The notes under the pieces were generated by a model that searched no databases, had not been told where the DNA came from, and saw only the letters and a program-made list of their open reading frames with translations. Position numbers and translations under genes: made by a program. Below, piece by piece: positions 1 through 8,370 of a stretch of 58,290 nucleotides of DNA. Source of the stretch: Fibrobacter succinogenes. GTDB lineage: Bacteria > Fibrobacterota > Fibrobacteria > Fibrobacterales > Fibrobacteraceae. Positions within the stretch are counted from its first letter, which is position 1. Every line of letters begins with the position of its first letter. The stretch is taken from NCBI GenBank assembly GCA_902779055.1, contig CACZAD010000024.1, positions 1 through 58,290 of the forward strand, written 5' to 3'.

Positions 1-340
1 AGCCACACCCCTTACCATCCGTAGAATATTCCCCGATAGAATCCATTGCACTCGACCATCTATAAAGCCGTCCATATTTAGTGCAGTTAGAATCCTTTCC
101 TGCATAGCAAGATGTCCGCGGATAGAGTGGCGACAATGGACTTAATCGACTAGAATCAGAAGCTGGCATGAAATTCAAATTCTCAGCCATCCAAGTTTGC
201 TCGCCAATGACAACGGTCTTATATACTTGCCCATCGCGAGAATCCACCAATTCACCATATTCAACATCACTTGAGCAGCCGCTTACAACAAGCAGAGATA
301 AAACAAAAGCAAACGAAAAAAACAATCGACTCTTTAGCAT
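1..340 (-). CDS. Lipoprotein with Fibrobacter major paralogous domain (truncated by window edge)
   Basis: The frame opens with ATG at 340 and runs off the left edge, so only about 113 N-terminal residues are visible. The start MLKSRLFFSFAFVLSLLVVSGCSS is a lipoprotein signal with lipobox VVSGC. After a short spacer comes DGQVYKTVVIGEQTWMAENL, the characteristic opening of the Fibrobacter succinogenes major paralogous domain (TIGR02145 type), then CYAGKDSNCTKYGRLYRWS and YSTDGKGCG, also typical of that family. The domain family is abundant in Fibrobacter surface proteins; its function is not established. The gene lies downstream of ddh but is separated from it by a strong terminator, so it is probably transcribed separately. 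Identity as a member of this family is quite sure; role unknown. Confidence 0.88.
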   Translation of the reverse strand, partial: MLKSRLFFSFAFVLSLLVVSGCSSDVEYGELVDSRDGQVYKTVVIGEQTWMAENLNFMPASDSSRLSPLSPLYPRTSCYAGKDSNCTKYGRLYRWSSAMDSIGEYSTDGKGCG

Positions 341-357
341 TTCCCCAAAAATATATA

Positions 358-387
358 AAAACCAGCCGCTATATAACGGCTGGTTTT
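358..387 (-). terminator. Intrinsic terminator of ddh
   Basis: An 11-bp perfect stem (AAAACCAGCCG at 358-368 with CGGCTGGTTTT at 377-387) closes an 8-nt loop. A T-rich run follows in the minus direction. It lies 20 bp after the ddh stop and before the lipoprotein start, so it should end ddh transcription. Confidence 0.85.
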
Positions 388-407
388 GCATTTTTTTAAA
401 CAAGCTC

Positions 408-1394
408 TTACAAGCAATGAGCGCGGAGTTCGTCGTCGCTCAAGGTGCTGAGGTATGCCGGCGGCACATCGAGAACTGTGTAGCAACCCGTCTTGCCGTC
501 CTGAGCCTTCATGCGGAGAGCAGCGCGTGCGTAAGCCACGAGAACGCTCGTCGTGAATTCCGGGTTGGAATCGAGCTTGAGGCTGTATTCGATCACGTGC
601 GTGTGTTCCTTGTTCATGCCGGTCTTGCCGGTACGGATCACGAAACCACCGTGAGCGAGGCCGCTGTGGTTCTTGTTGAATTCTTCTTCGCTAATGAAGT
701 TGACCGTGGTGTCGTATTCATCGAAGTAGTTCGGCATCGTCTTGATGGCATTTTCGATGTAAGCCTTGTCTGCACCTTCTTCGGCAACCACGTAAACCAG
801 GCGCGTGTGCTTCTGACGAGTGGTGAGTTCCGGCATGGAACCGCTACGGACAGCTTCGAGAGCTGCTTCGACCGGGCAAGTGTACTGCTTAGCGTTCTTC
901 ACACCCTTGATGCGGCGGACAGCGTCGCTGTGGCCCTGAGAAACGCCCTTGCCCCAGAACGTGTAGTCCTTGCCTTCCGGAAGGATGGACTGAGCGTACA
1001 CGCGGTTCAAGCTGAACATACCCGGATCCCAACCGACGGAAATCATGGCAATCTTGCCAGCAGCCTTGGCGGCAGCATTCACGGCAGCGTACTGCTGCGG
1101 AATCTTGGCATGCGTGTCGAAGGAGTCGATCACATTGAACATGGAAGCGTACTTCGGAGTGAGCACCGGCAGGTCAGTTGCAGAGCCACCGCAAATGATG
1201 AGCACGTCGACCTTGTCCTTCCAGGCTTCCATTTCGGAGACGTTCAACACCGGAACGCCAGCAGTCTGGATCTTCACCGTCGACGGATCGCGACGAGTGA
1301 AAACAGCGACGAGTTCCATATCCGGAGCCTGCTTCACGGCGCATTCCACACCGCGACCGAGGTTACCGTAACCGAGAATAGCAATCTTTGCCAT
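408..1394 (-). CDS. ddh: meso-Diaminopimelate D-dehydrogenase
   Basis: NADPH-dependent enzyme that reductively aminates L-2-amino-6-oxopimelate (tetrahydrodipicolinate) to meso-diaminopimelate in one step, giving lysine and the peptidoglycan cross-link residue. The 328-residue length matches the family. The N-terminal Rossmann motif GYGNLGRG (residues 8-15) binds the cofactor, and the frame contains the family stretches VFTRRDP, ICGGSATDLP, NVIDSFDTHAKIP and SVGWDPGMFSLNRVYAQSILP. Start is ATG at 1394 with an AAGGAT ribosome site about 9 nt upstream. It stands alone between a terminator and the dut gene. Presence of the dehydrogenase branch of lysine synthesis is notable because the pathway variant is scattered among bacteria. 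Identity is firm. Confidence 0.95.
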   Translation of the reverse strand: MAKIAILGYGNLGRGVECAVKQAPDMELVAVFTRRDPSTVKIQTAGVPVLNVSEMEAWKDKVDVLIICGGSATDLPVLTPKYASMFNVIDSFDTHAKIPQQYAAVNAAAKAAGKIAMISVGWDPGMFSLNRVYAQSILPEGKDYTFWGKGVSQGHSDAVRRIKGVKNAKQYTCPVEAALEAVRSGSMPELTTRQKHTRLVYVVAEEGADKAYIENAIKTMPNYFDEYDTTVNFISEEEFNKNHSGLAHGGFVIRTGKTGMNKEHTHVIEYSLKLDSNPEFTTSVLVAYARAALRMKAQDGKTGCYTVLDVPPAYLSTLSDDELRAHCL

Positions 1395-1431
1395 AATAAT
1401 ATCCTTGTTGAAAATTTTTGCGGGTAAAATA

Positions 1432-1470
1432 TAGGAAAGTAGGAAGTAGGAAGTAGGAAATAGACAGTGA
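1432..1470. repeat. GGAAGTAGGAAGTAG-type dispersed repeat, copy 1
   Basis: Three tandem units of AGTAGGA followed by AATAGACAGTG in the gap between dut and ddh. The same word recurs at 34657-34687, 42391-42423 and 48501-48545; the second and third copies are inside genes. Confidence 0.75.
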
Positions 1471-1502
1471 AATTCATGTAAAATTAGTAGGTATGAAAGA
1501 CC

Positions 1503-1937
1503 CTAAATTCCTGTACTTCCAAATCCACCGCGGTCGGCACCGTCAAGCGGACCTTCGTCGAACGTGAGCGTCGGCTGGATTTCCATGATGCGGAACTGGG
1601 CGATGCGGCATCCCTTTTCGATGGTCACGTCACGGGTGGCATACACGGGCATTTTCCACCAGTCATTTGCACCGCAGTAGCTCGAATCGACCACGCCTAC
1701 AGAGTTTGCCTGTAAAATTCCAAAATTCTTGAAGGTGGAACTGCGCGGAGCGATATGCGCTTCGTACCCTTCCGGGAGCTTCATTGCCACTCCAAGATGG
1801 ATCAGGCGGAACTCGCCCGCCTTGAGCGTTACCGTTTCTGCTGCAGCAAGGTCAATCCAGTCGGACTTGCCGCCGACATAAGTAAGGCGTTGAATGGAAT
1901 CGTCGAGATATTGAATTTTAATAGTCGCGGACTGCAT
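1503..1937 (-). CDS. dut: Deoxyuridine 5'-triphosphate nucleotidohydrolase (dUTPase)
   Basis: Hydrolyses dUTP to dUMP and pyrophosphate, keeping uracil out of DNA and supplying dUMP for thymidylate synthesis. Trimeric dUTPase motifs are all present: [12 protein letters not shown] (motif 2), [12 protein letters not shown] with the catalytic Asp (motif 3), GCRIAQFRI (motif 4) and the C-terminal DRGGFGSTG arm (motif 5) that closes over the substrate. Two ATGs compete: 1943 has AAAGGA directly abutting it, while 1937 has the same site 6 nt upstream, so 1937 (144 residues) is preferred. It is divergent from the SIMPL gene at 2012. Identity is firm. Confidence 0.94.
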   Translation of the reverse strand: MQSATIKIQYLDDSIQRLTYVGGKSDWIDLAAAETVTLKAGEFRLIHLGVAMKLPEGYEAHIAPRSSTFKNFGILQANSVGVVDSSYCGANDWWKMPVYATRDVTIEKGCRIAQFRIMEIQPTLTFDEGPLDGADRGGFGSTGI

Positions 1938-2011
1938 CGTCATTCCTTTTTTCGGACTAATATAGACATTTTTTTGTAGATTATTTTTGCAATTAAAGAA
2001 GGATTACAATT

Positions 2012-2701
2012 ATGAAAACAAGAATTCCCGAATCATTGATTTTAGCACTCGCCATTGTCGCCTTTGGCGTTCTCGTTTATTGCGGCATCAACAAGGCTAG
2101 CGACCGCGGGCGCGTGGTGCATGTGCGCGGCCTCGCCGAAATGGAAGTTCCAGCAGACAAAGTATTCTGGAACATTAATTATGGGATTTTAGGGGATGAT
2201 ATGCAGGGCCTTTTCAAGGCCATCGCCAAAAACGACAGCATCATCAAGCAGTTCATGGTCAACAACGGCATTGCCGCCGAAGATGTCACCTTCAATCCGC
2301 CGATGATCAACGACCACGAAGCGAACATGTATAGCCAGAACCACTCCAAGTTCCGCTATTCCATCAATTCGAACATTACCATTGCCACAAGCAAAGTCGA
2401 CGCCGTTCGCGACCTTCAACAAAAAATGACGAAGCTCATTGACTTGGGCATCGTCATCAACAACAGTTACGCATCGTATGAATTTACGGGACTCAACAGC
2501 ATCAAGCCGCAGATGATCGAAAGTGCGACCAAGAACGCTCGCGAAGTCGCCGAAAAGTTCGCCAAGGATTCCGAAAGCAAGCTTGGCAAAATCAAGACGG
2601 CATCGCAAGGCGTATTTTCCATCGACAACCGAGATGAAAATACGCCGCACATCAAGAAGGTTCGCGTCGTAACGACCGTCGACTACTCTCTGGAAGACTA
2701 G
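2012..2701 (+). CDS. SIMPL domain (DUF541) periplasmic protein
   Basis: A 229-residue protein with a single N-terminal membrane segment (about residues 8-25, SLILALAIVAFGVLVYCGI) acting as uncleaved anchor or signal, followed by a SIMPL/DUF541 domain: VVHVRGLAEMEVPADKVFWNINYG, the repeated helix-strand arrangement, and the ending KKVRVVTTVDYSLED. Family members (E. coli YggE, bacterial BP26) are periplasmic or envelope proteins that form oligomeric rings and are linked to oxidative stress; the exact activity is unknown. AAGAAGGA lies about 9 nt before the ATG. The gene is alone, convergent with the TrmJ-like gene. Confidence 0.85.
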   Translation: MKTRIPESLILALAIVAFGVLVYCGINKASDRGRVVHVRGLAEMEVPADKVFWNINYGILGDDMQGLFKAIAKNDSIIKQFMVNNGIAAEDVTFNPPMINDHEANMYSQNHSKFRYSINSNITIATSKVDAVRDLQQKMTKLIDLGIVINNSYASYEFTGLNSIKPQMIESATKNAREVAEKFAKDSESKLGKIKTASQGVFSIDNRDENTPHIKKVRVVTTVDYSLED

Positions 2702-2724
2702 CCGTCCTGAAAATCCAGTAACGA

Positions 2725-3510
2725 TTACTTCTTTTCGGCCGCAGATTCTTCTGCGGCTTTTTTCGCCTTTGCAGCCTTTTCGGCTTCGTGCTCCAAGCGA
2801 GCCGGCTTGCCGGCCAAATTGCGTAAGAGACCGAACAGCGCCGAGAGTTCGTTACGCGTCGGATGCAAACGTTGCAAGAGCGTATTGAGGAAGCTATCGC
2901 GCCATGCCTGATCGTGGTACTGGCCCGTCAGATAGCGGTCGAGGAACTTCTTGAAACCATCAATTTGCTGGATAGTCGCAGGGCCCGTTTCAGCGACGCC
3001 TTTCGTCGTGCGCTTCGCGCGGCCCTCGCCGTTTGCGAGTGCACCCGACCGGCAGAGTTCGTACAAGCTAATTGAGACTGCCTGTCCCAAGTTCAAGCTC
3101 ATGAGTCCCGGCACCGGAATTTCGCACTGATACGTGCAGGCATTCACTTCTTCAAGCGCAAGGCCGCAAGATTCACGGCCAAAAACAAGCGCAATCGTTC
3201 CGTCTTCAGGGAGCAAGTCCGACAAGTTCTGCACCATCGTATGCTTGATGGAACTTGCAAAAATGCGACGGCTATAAGCGACCGCACAAGCGCAATCGCC
3301 AATGGCATCTTCGAACTTGTGAACGACCTTTGCGTTGTCCAAGATGTCGTGGCTGTTCGCCGCCGTATGGTAAGACTTGTCCATGACCTTGTCGCGTTTG
3401 GGATAGACAATATAAAGTTCCGGCAATGCATAGCAATGCATGGCACGTGCGACAAACCCCACATTGTGCGGGTGTTCAGGTTCTACTAAAACGACTCTAA
3501 ATTTACGCAT
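2725..3510 (-). CDS. trmJ: TrmH-family RNA 2'-O-methyltransferase (TrmJ-like)
   Basis: SPOUT-class enzyme likely to methylate the ribose of nucleotide 32 in tRNA using S-adenosylmethionine. Visible motifs: VLVEPEHPHNVGFVARAM (motif 1 with the conserved Asn and Arg), ALVFGRESCGLALEEV (motif 2) and EIPVPGLMSLNLGQAVSISLYEL (motif 3, the knotted SAM site). A C-terminal tail from about residue 215 is rich in Ala/Lys/Glu (EAEKAAKAKKAAEESAAEKK) and extends beyond the typical domain. It is the last gene of the envelope operon, starting 3 nt after the nucleotidyltransferase stop. TrmJ is favoured over other group-1 SPOUT enzymes by the motif wording, but substrate specificity is inferred. Confidence 0.85.
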   Translation of the reverse strand: MRKFRVVLVEPEHPHNVGFVARAMHCYALPELYIVYPKRDKVMDKSYHTAANSHDILDNAKVVHKFEDAIGDCACAVAYSRRIFASSIKHTMVQNLSDLLPEDGTIALVFGRESCGLALEEVNACTYQCEIPVPGLMSLNLGQAVSISLYELCRSGALANGEGRAKRTTKGVAETGPATIQQIDGFKKFLDRYLTGQYHDQAWRDSFLNTLLQRLHPTRNELSALFGLLRNLAGKPARLEHEAEKAAKAKKAAEESAAEKK

Positions 3511-3513
3511 AAT

Positions 3514-4413
3514 TTAAACAACCCACTTAAAATCTTTTCCACGAATCTCGTTTTCGATGGTTTCGCCATCAGCAATTTCGGCACCTGCGAAAAGGATGGA
3601 ATGTACGACTTTTGCCGAAGCAGGAATTTTTACGCCAGGAAGCACGACCGATTCGTTCTTATCGCAGCCGAGTTCTTCCTTGCGGGCATCAGTTGCCGCC
3701 ATCAGACCTTCCGGATTGCCCATGTCAATCCAAGTTGCATGAAGCTGGCTCATATCGACAAACGGCGCACGGCCTGCGGAAATTTCCTGTTTCCAAAATT
3801 CACGGATATCAAATTCGCCATCACGGATTCTCGCAAGCGCTTCATCGCTGTACCACGAGATTCCTGAGAATGTCGCCGCCACACCGTCTTCACTTCCAAA
3901 ACGTCCGGCAACACCCACAAGGCAACCATCCGCACCAACGCGGAATGTATTCACCTTCGGAAAATCGACTGCCAAGAGCGCCACTTCGCCGCGATTCGAG
4001 CCATCGGCCTTCCCCGCTTCGTAAGCAGCGTGCGCATTTCGCACAAATGCAGCCAAGTCAAAACTGCAGTAGGCATCGCCGTTCATAATCAAGAGACCAC
4101 CACGGTAACCTTCGTTATAAATGCGCTTGAGCGGTCCAGCCGTTCCAAGAATTTCAGGTTCCACCCAGACACGCTCAAAACTGAGGCGTTCACCGGCGCT
4201 TACCACCTGTTCCGCCAAGTAATGGGCATTAGCGTGGAGGCGAACCTCGCCAAGAGACTTCGCCCTATCCACCTGAATTTCGAGGATACTTTTGTCATAA
4301 ACACGGACGAGCGGCTTCGGGAATTCATTCGTCAAGGGTCTAAGCCTTGTGCCAAGCCCGGCCGCAAGAATCAACACATTCAATCGTGATTCGTCAGTCC
4401 GCGTCATAACCAT
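3514..4413 (-). CDS. NDP-sugar nucleotidyltransferase (mannose-1-phosphate guanylyltransferase/MurU-like)
   Basis: Transfers a nucleotidyl group to a sugar-1-phosphate. The N-terminus has the signature LILAAGLGTRLRPLTNEFPKPLVRV (residues 14-38; the GLGTRLRP loop binds the nucleotide and the PKP lysine the phosphate), then ILGTAGPLK and LIMNGDAYC, the metal-binding Asp strand. The C-terminus has a short left-handed helix-like segment (VVLPGVKIPASAKV) rather than a full acetyltransferase domain. Length of 299 is a little longer than MurU-type enzymes. The ATG at 4413 overlaps the fabZ stop (TAATG); a second ATG lies at 4407. It sits in the lipid A operon, so an envelope glycan precursor is plausible. 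Sugar and nucleotide are not known. Confidence 0.8.
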   Translation of the reverse strand: MVMTRTDESRLNVLILAAGLGTRLRPLTNEFPKPLVRVYDKSILEIQVDRAKSLGEVRLHANAHYLAEQVVSAGERLSFERVWVEPEILGTAGPLKRIYNEGYRGGLLIMNGDAYCSFDLAAFVRNAHAAYEAGKADGSNRGEVALLAVDFPKVNTFRVGADGCLVGVAGRFGSEDGVAATFSGISWYSDEALARIRDGEFDIREFWKQEISAGRAPFVDMSQLHATWIDMGNPEGLMAATDARKEELGCDKNESVVLPGVKIPASAKVVHSILFAGAEIADGETIENEIRGKDFKWVV

Positions 4414-4850
4414 TACACCATTGCAGCGCTAAAGCTTGCGTTGCAGATAAGCGTTTCGCCCTGCCAGATTTCGCCAGTGTACTTGTAGATGCCATGGCGA
4501 GCCATCACGAGCGTTGCCTTGAGCGTCAAGTCCTGCGGCGGAATCACCGGAGCGCGGAAACGGCAGTTTTCGACACCCATGAATGCCGGGCGCTTGCCTT
4601 CGACATCAGCCTTCTTCGCAATCATCGTCAAGAGCGTTGCGGCCTGGGCCATGGATTCAACCTGGATCACCCCCGGAAGCACCGGATTGTTCGGGAAATG
4701 ACCATCAAAGAACTTTTCCTTACCGGTCACGTGCCATACAGCAACGATAGACGGCTGGTCACCTTCGGTGATTTCCTGAATTTCGTCCACGAAAGCAAAC
4801 GGAGCCTTCTGAGGGAGGAGGGCATGAACTTGTTCTTCGTTATAAAGCAT
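4413..4850 (-). CDS. fabZ: 3-hydroxyacyl-[acyl-carrier-protein] dehydratase
   Basis: Dehydrates (3R)-hydroxyacyl-ACP to trans-2-enoyl-ACP in fatty acid elongation; the same substrate pool feeds LpxD. The hot-dog fold is recognisable from LLPQKAPFAFVDEI, the catalytic FFDGHFPNNPVLPGV with His51, and VESMAQA with Glu65. The 145-residue length fits. It overlaps the end of lpxC by 11 bp and its stop overlaps the next start, so the three are translated in series. In some Bacteroidetes lpxC and fabZ are fused; here they overlap but remain separate. Identity is firm. Confidence 0.94.
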   Translation of the reverse strand: MLYNEEQVHALLPQKAPFAFVDEIQEITEGDQPSIVAVWHVTGKEKFFDGHFPNNPVLPGVIQVESMAQAATLLTMIAKKADVEGKRPAFMGVENCRFRAPVIPPQDLTLKATLVMARHGIYKYTGEIWQGETLICNASFSAAMV

Positions 4851-5742
4851 AGGGCAACACCTTTTCTAAGATTGTTCTGTGGCTCAAATGACCACCGTTG
4901 ATGATTTCCAGACGAACTTTCGGGAGTGCAGGCTTTGCAAAGCAAAGATCTCCCAACAAGTCGAGGATTTTATGACGAGCGGGTTCTTCGAGAACTCTGT
5001 ATGCCGAAGCATTAGCCCCCGGCAAGTCCTCGAGCAAGAGCCCACAGGATGCATCCACCCCGCCAAGCAAACCGGCTTTACGGGCTTCGTCAAATTCTTT
5101 TTTTAAAATGAAAGTTCTTGCGGCAAAGACATTGTAAAGGTCTTCGGGCGAATAAATCGAAACGCTAGCCGCCGAGTTGAACGTCCCAGAATCCGTTTTG
5201 CGTTCCAGAACGTACTCGACTTCAAAAGCTTCGCTCGGCGTAATTCTTACGGATCCGTAGGGCTTTTGAGCCTGCGCAGCATCCACGACATCCGTGCGAA
5301 ACAAGTCCCACGCATCGTGGACAGGAGCATCGTAAAACGCAAGTTCTTCGGGAACGCCCACTTCTTTGCGGAGCGCAAGGAAGAACGGCAGCGCACTGCC
5401 ATCCATCTGCGGAATTTCAGCCACACCGTTTCCGTAGCGAGCCACGTCAACCACAAAACGACGCGTCGGCCACATCAGAAAAACAGGAGCCAGATGTTCC
5501 GGAGAAGCAAGCTTTAACGGTTCCGACGATCCAGACGTTTCGAACATCGACGTGCGTGCCACGCTGAACTTCAAATCGGTAAAGCACTTCGCGGCATCGG
5601 TACTGTAAAACGGATGACCGTCTACACGCCATTCCACGCGAGGTTCCAACTGCGGGTTGCGTTCTAGCGCCGTAACCGTCACGTTCGCCTTGCCAAACGA
5701 CAAGGACGGGGAACTGAATTCTATTTTTCGAGAACTTTTCAT
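4840..5742 (-). CDS. lpxC: UDP-3-O-acyl-N-acetylglucosamine deacetylase (divergent)
   Basis: Zinc deacetylase that performs the committed step of lipid A synthesis. The sequence is divergent but keeps the family order: PEHLAPVF (Glu82 and His83, matching the catalytic Glu and first zinc His), EIPQMDGSALPF, ARTFILKKEFDEARKAGLLGG, EEPARHKILDLLGDL (His257 and Asp261, the other zinc ligands) and NGGHLSHR (His285, the second catalytic His). The maximal frame begins with TTG at 5745; the ATG at 5742 (300 residues) is more likely. No clear ribosome site is seen. It lies 23 nt after lpxD and overlaps fabZ by 11 bp. The operon context supports the call strongly. Confidence 0.88.
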   Translation of the reverse strand: MKSSRKIEFSSPSLSFGKANVTVTALERNPQLEPRVEWRVDGHPFYSTDAAKCFTDLKFSVARTSMFETSGSSEPLKLASPEHLAPVFLMWPTRRFVVDVARYGNGVAEIPQMDGSALPFFLALRKEVGVPEELAFYDAPVHDAWDLFRTDVVDAAQAQKPYGSVRITPSEAFEVEYVLERKTDSGTFNSAASVSIYSPEDLYNVFAARTFILKKEFDEARKAGLLGGVDASCGLLLEDLPGANASAYRVLEEPARHKILDLLGDLCFAKPALPKVRLEIINGGHLSHRTILEKVLPYAL

Positions 5743-5765
5743 CAATTTATTGCGAATTTATAAAA

Positions 5766-6788
5766 TTATTTCTTCCCCATCATACGGAGTTTCACGACGG
5801 AGCGGCGCCATACATCGATTTCTTCGGCGGGGTAACCGGCATAAACCTTCCCTGCCTTGAGCGTCTTGGTCACGCCAGCCTTCGCCGCCACCTTGACGCC
5901 CTTTTCAATCGTCAAGTGCCCGGCCGACTGCACGCCGCCAGCAAATTCCACATCGTCTTCCATTACAACGGAACCGGCCACGCCAGACTGTGACGCCATC
6001 ATAATGTTGTTCCCCAAGCGGCAGTTGTGCGCCACTTGCACAAACGTATCGAAATGGCAATCATCACCAATGACCGTCGGAGAGACAAAACCCGCCGCCA
6101 CCACGTCATTCGCACTAAAGCTACAACGGTTCCCGATACGGACCCCCGCCAAGTGCGGCACCATCCGGCGCTTGCCCTCGTACTCATAAAAACCAAAGCC
6201 CCTCGGGCCAATAACAGTTCCCGCCTGGAAAACGCAATCTTCGCCAATCGTTACACGCGGATACACCGTCACATTCGCTTCGAGAACTGTGCCCGCACCG
6301 ATTGTAGCGCCCTTCATCACGACGCAATTCGGACCAATGACGGCATTCTCGCCCACCACGCCTTCGACAACGGCAGAGGCATGCACCTGTGCCGAAGAAG
6401 CAATCCTTGTCGGTTCAAACGTTTCACGGCGTTCGACAAATTCACGCATAAACGTCACCATCGCATGGTAGGGATTCTCGACCGGACAAATAAAATGCAC
6501 ATTCGGCAACAGTTCAGAACGGCCATCGACGACAGACGTTTCGAATAAACTCGGTACAAAAAGCAAGCCCGCCTGGATATGGGCAAATGCGCTCGTACTG
6601 ACGCCACCGGCATTTCCGGCAAGTCCTGTTTCTGTGACCTTGTCTCCCGTCCAGAACGAGACATTATGCGGACCCGCCTGATCGAGCGAAGCAAAGCCAT
6701 TCAGCTCAAAATTTAAAACGCCCTCATCCGAAGGCATTTTAAGGTTCATCTTTTCCAAAACTTCTGCTAGCGAAACAGAAAGCATCAT
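5766..6788 (-). CDS. lpxD: UDP-3-O-(3-hydroxyacyl)glucosamine N-acyltransferase
   Basis: Adds the second hydroxyacyl chain to the lipid A precursor. About 100 N-terminal residues form the uridine-binding region (SFWTGDK, ASTSAFA-like and GLLFVPS segments), followed by a left-handed beta-helix of hexapeptide repeats (about residues 125-310) with VIGPRGFGFYEYEGKRRMVPHLAGVRIG split here at its natural loop, and VAHNCRLGNN carrying the catalytic His (about 254). The reading frame extends to 6818, but ATG at 6788 overlaps the lipid kinase stop as ATGA and gives a normal N-terminus, so it is chosen (340 residues). Identity is firm. Confidence 0.93.
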   Translation of the reverse strand: MMLSVSLAEVLEKMNLKMPSDEGVLNFELNGFASLDQAGPHNVSFWTGDKVTETGLAGNAGGVSTSAFAHIQAGLLFVPSLFETSVVDGRSELLPNVHFICPVENPYHAMVTFMREFVERRETFEPTRIASSAQVHASAVVEGVVGENAVIGPNCVVMKGATIGAGTVLEANVTVYPRVTIGEDCVFQAGTVIGPRGFGFYEYEGKRRMVPHLAGVRIGNRCSFSANDVVAAGFVSPTVIGDDCHFDTFVQVAHNCRLGNNIMMASQSGVAGSVVMEDDVEFAGGVQSAGHLTIEKGVKVAAKAGVTKTLKAGKVYAGYPAEEIDVWRRSVVKLRMMGKK

Positions 6789-7750
6789 TCCTCCAGCGAC
6801 AGCATGCGCACCTGGCATGCAAACTGAATCGTCACGCGGTTACCGACTTTACCACTCAAGTCTTCGCCATCCAGCTGGATGTATTCGTCATCGGCAAGGT
6901 CAAGCGTAAGCGCCCTCACCTTTTTGGACTTGAGCAGATACTTTTTCATAAAGAAGCCGACAACGGGGATGTTCCCCACGGCGATAGCCAACAAGAAGTT
7001 CAGCATGTTCGGCACGCAAACGACTTCAAGGTAACCATCCGACATATCGGACTTGAAGAACGGATTTGCACCGCTCGCAAAACTCGGAATGTTTCCAACA
7101 ATGACCGTCTTGTGGCCCGTCAAATCGGAATTTTCGGCAACACCCGTCTGGTGATCCACCATCGAAATCTTTCCGGATTTCAGCTGGTACGCCCTGTCGG
7201 CAAAAAAGCGCTTGACATAATGGAGCTTGTTCGCCACCACGGAATTCGACGAGATGACTCCCGTTGCACGGTCCTGGTTGAAATCGTGTGCAATACGGGC
7301 ATCAATGCCTGCCGAGAAATAATTCGCCAAAGCATACTTGCCGTTCACCGTCCAGATGTCGAACGGTCTAGACTTCGCCATCAAAAGCCTGCGCACCAAG
7401 TAAAGGAGTCCCCTGTCCACAAAAGGCTTGTACAGATGGAGCACTCGAGCCAAATCGTTACCCGTCCCAAGCGGGATAAGCCCGATTTGCACCTTGTCCG
7501 CATACTCCGAAGAAAGCATTATGGAAAGCACCGACGAAACCGTTCCGTCGCCACCGACGGCCACAAGCGTCTCCGTCGAAGACAGCGCCTCCAAAATCTG
7601 CTCATTCATTCCGTCCTTGCGCGTAAATTCTGACTTCCATTCATCGGACTTGAAGTCCATGGATTCCATGATTTCGGGCAGGAACTTATGAATGACCTTA
7701 CCTTGACCGCCACCACTCACCGGGTTTATGAGGAAAAAGAACTTATACAT
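6785..7750 (-). CDS. Diacylglycerol kinase-family lipid kinase
   Basis: Phosphorylates a lipid such as diacylglycerol (DgkB/YegS/sphingosine kinase superfamily). Visible motifs: LINPVSGGGQGK (residues 8-19), LVAVGGDGTVSSVL with the GGDGT nucleotide loop, and IGLIPLGTGNDLARVLHL. The C-terminal part contains YFSAGIDARIAHDF and VVCVPNMLNF, typical of the beta-sandwich domain. At 321 residues it is family length. It overlaps the gamma-carbonic-anhydrase-like gene by 8 bp at its start and lpxD by 4 bp at its end. Lipid substrate is not determined by sequence; phosphatidic acid recycling in an envelope operon is the simplest inference. Confidence 0.87.
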   Translation of the reverse strand: MYKFFFLINPVSGGGQGKVIHKFLPEIMESMDFKSDEWKSEFTRKDGMNEQILEALSSTETLVAVGGDGTVSSVLSIMLSSEYADKVQIGLIPLGTGNDLARVLHLYKPFVDRGLLYLVRRLLMAKSRPFDIWTVNGKYALANYFSAGIDARIAHDFNQDRATGVISSNSVVANKLHYVKRFFADRAYQLKSGKISMVDHQTGVAENSDLTGHKTVIVGNIPSFASGANPFFKSDMSDGYLEVVCVPNMLNFLLAIAVGNIPVVGFFMKKYLLKSKKVRALTLDLADDEYIQLDGEDLSGKVGNRVTIQFACQVRMLSLEE

Positions 7751-8258
7751 CTTTCAAAAGTTCATCCTTTGCGTCCAAGTAATGCTCTACGCCAATCTTT
7801 ACATTTTTGATTTCTTCGGCCGTCAGCGTTCTGACGATTTGTGCCGGAGATCCCACAATCAAGGAATTCTCAGGAAAATTTTTACCAGCCGTTACAAGAG
7901 CGCCCGCACCGACAATGCTATTTTTCTTGATGAGGGCTCCATCCATAATTATCGCCCCCATACCGACAAGGACATTATCTTCAATAGTGCAACCGTGAAG
8001 CACTGCACCGTGACCAACAGTCACCTCGTCTCCAACGTTCACGCCGACACCCGTCGAAACATGGACCGACACATTGTCCTGGATATTCGTACGCTTGCCA
8101 ATTTTGATTTCGGCCAAATCAGCGCGCAACACCGCATTGTAAAACACAGAAGAATCATCGCCGATGCTCACATCGCCCACGAGGCATGCACCTTCGGCAA
8201 CAAACACGCGTTCGCCCAAGACCGGGCGTTTGCCCTTGTACTTAATCAAATTTGCCAT
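7743..8258 (-). CDS. Gamma-carbonic anhydrase-like hexapeptide protein (YrdA/PaaY type)
   Basis: A trimeric left-handed beta-helix protein. Hexapeptide repeats run through most of the 171 residues, with RADLAEIKIGKRTNIQDNVSVH, VTVGHGAVLHGCTI and VGMGAIIMDGALI placing His residues where gamma-class enzymes bind zinc. The C-terminal helix (LTAEEIKNVKIGVEHYLDAKDEL) packs against the trimer in relatives. The maximal frame begins at TTG 8264; ATG at 8258 is preferred. It is the first gene of the envelope operon. Carbonic anhydrase activity has been shown only for some members, so function is uncertain. Confidence 0.87.
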   Translation of the reverse strand: MANLIKYKGKRPVLGERVFVAEGACLVGDVSIGDDSSVFYNAVLRADLAEIKIGKRTNIQDNVSVHVSTGVGVNVGDEVTVGHGAVLHGCTIEDNVLVGMGAIIMDGALIKKNSIVGAGALVTAGKNFPENSLIVGSPAQIVRTLTAEEIKNVKIGVEHYLDAKDELLKDV

Positions 8259-8370
8259 ATTCAAAATCTACAAAAATAACTCATAAAATTTTAAATTATA
8301 TTAAAATATGTTTAGAAACGAGGGTTTTTCAAATGTTGGATAAGTTTTTGGGGTCTCTTGAGGGTTAAAA

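Noticed and set aside
168..1427. 419-codon open frame opposite ddh
   Set aside because: It crosses the lipoprotein gene, a terminator and ddh and shows no domain; ddh is certain on the other strand.
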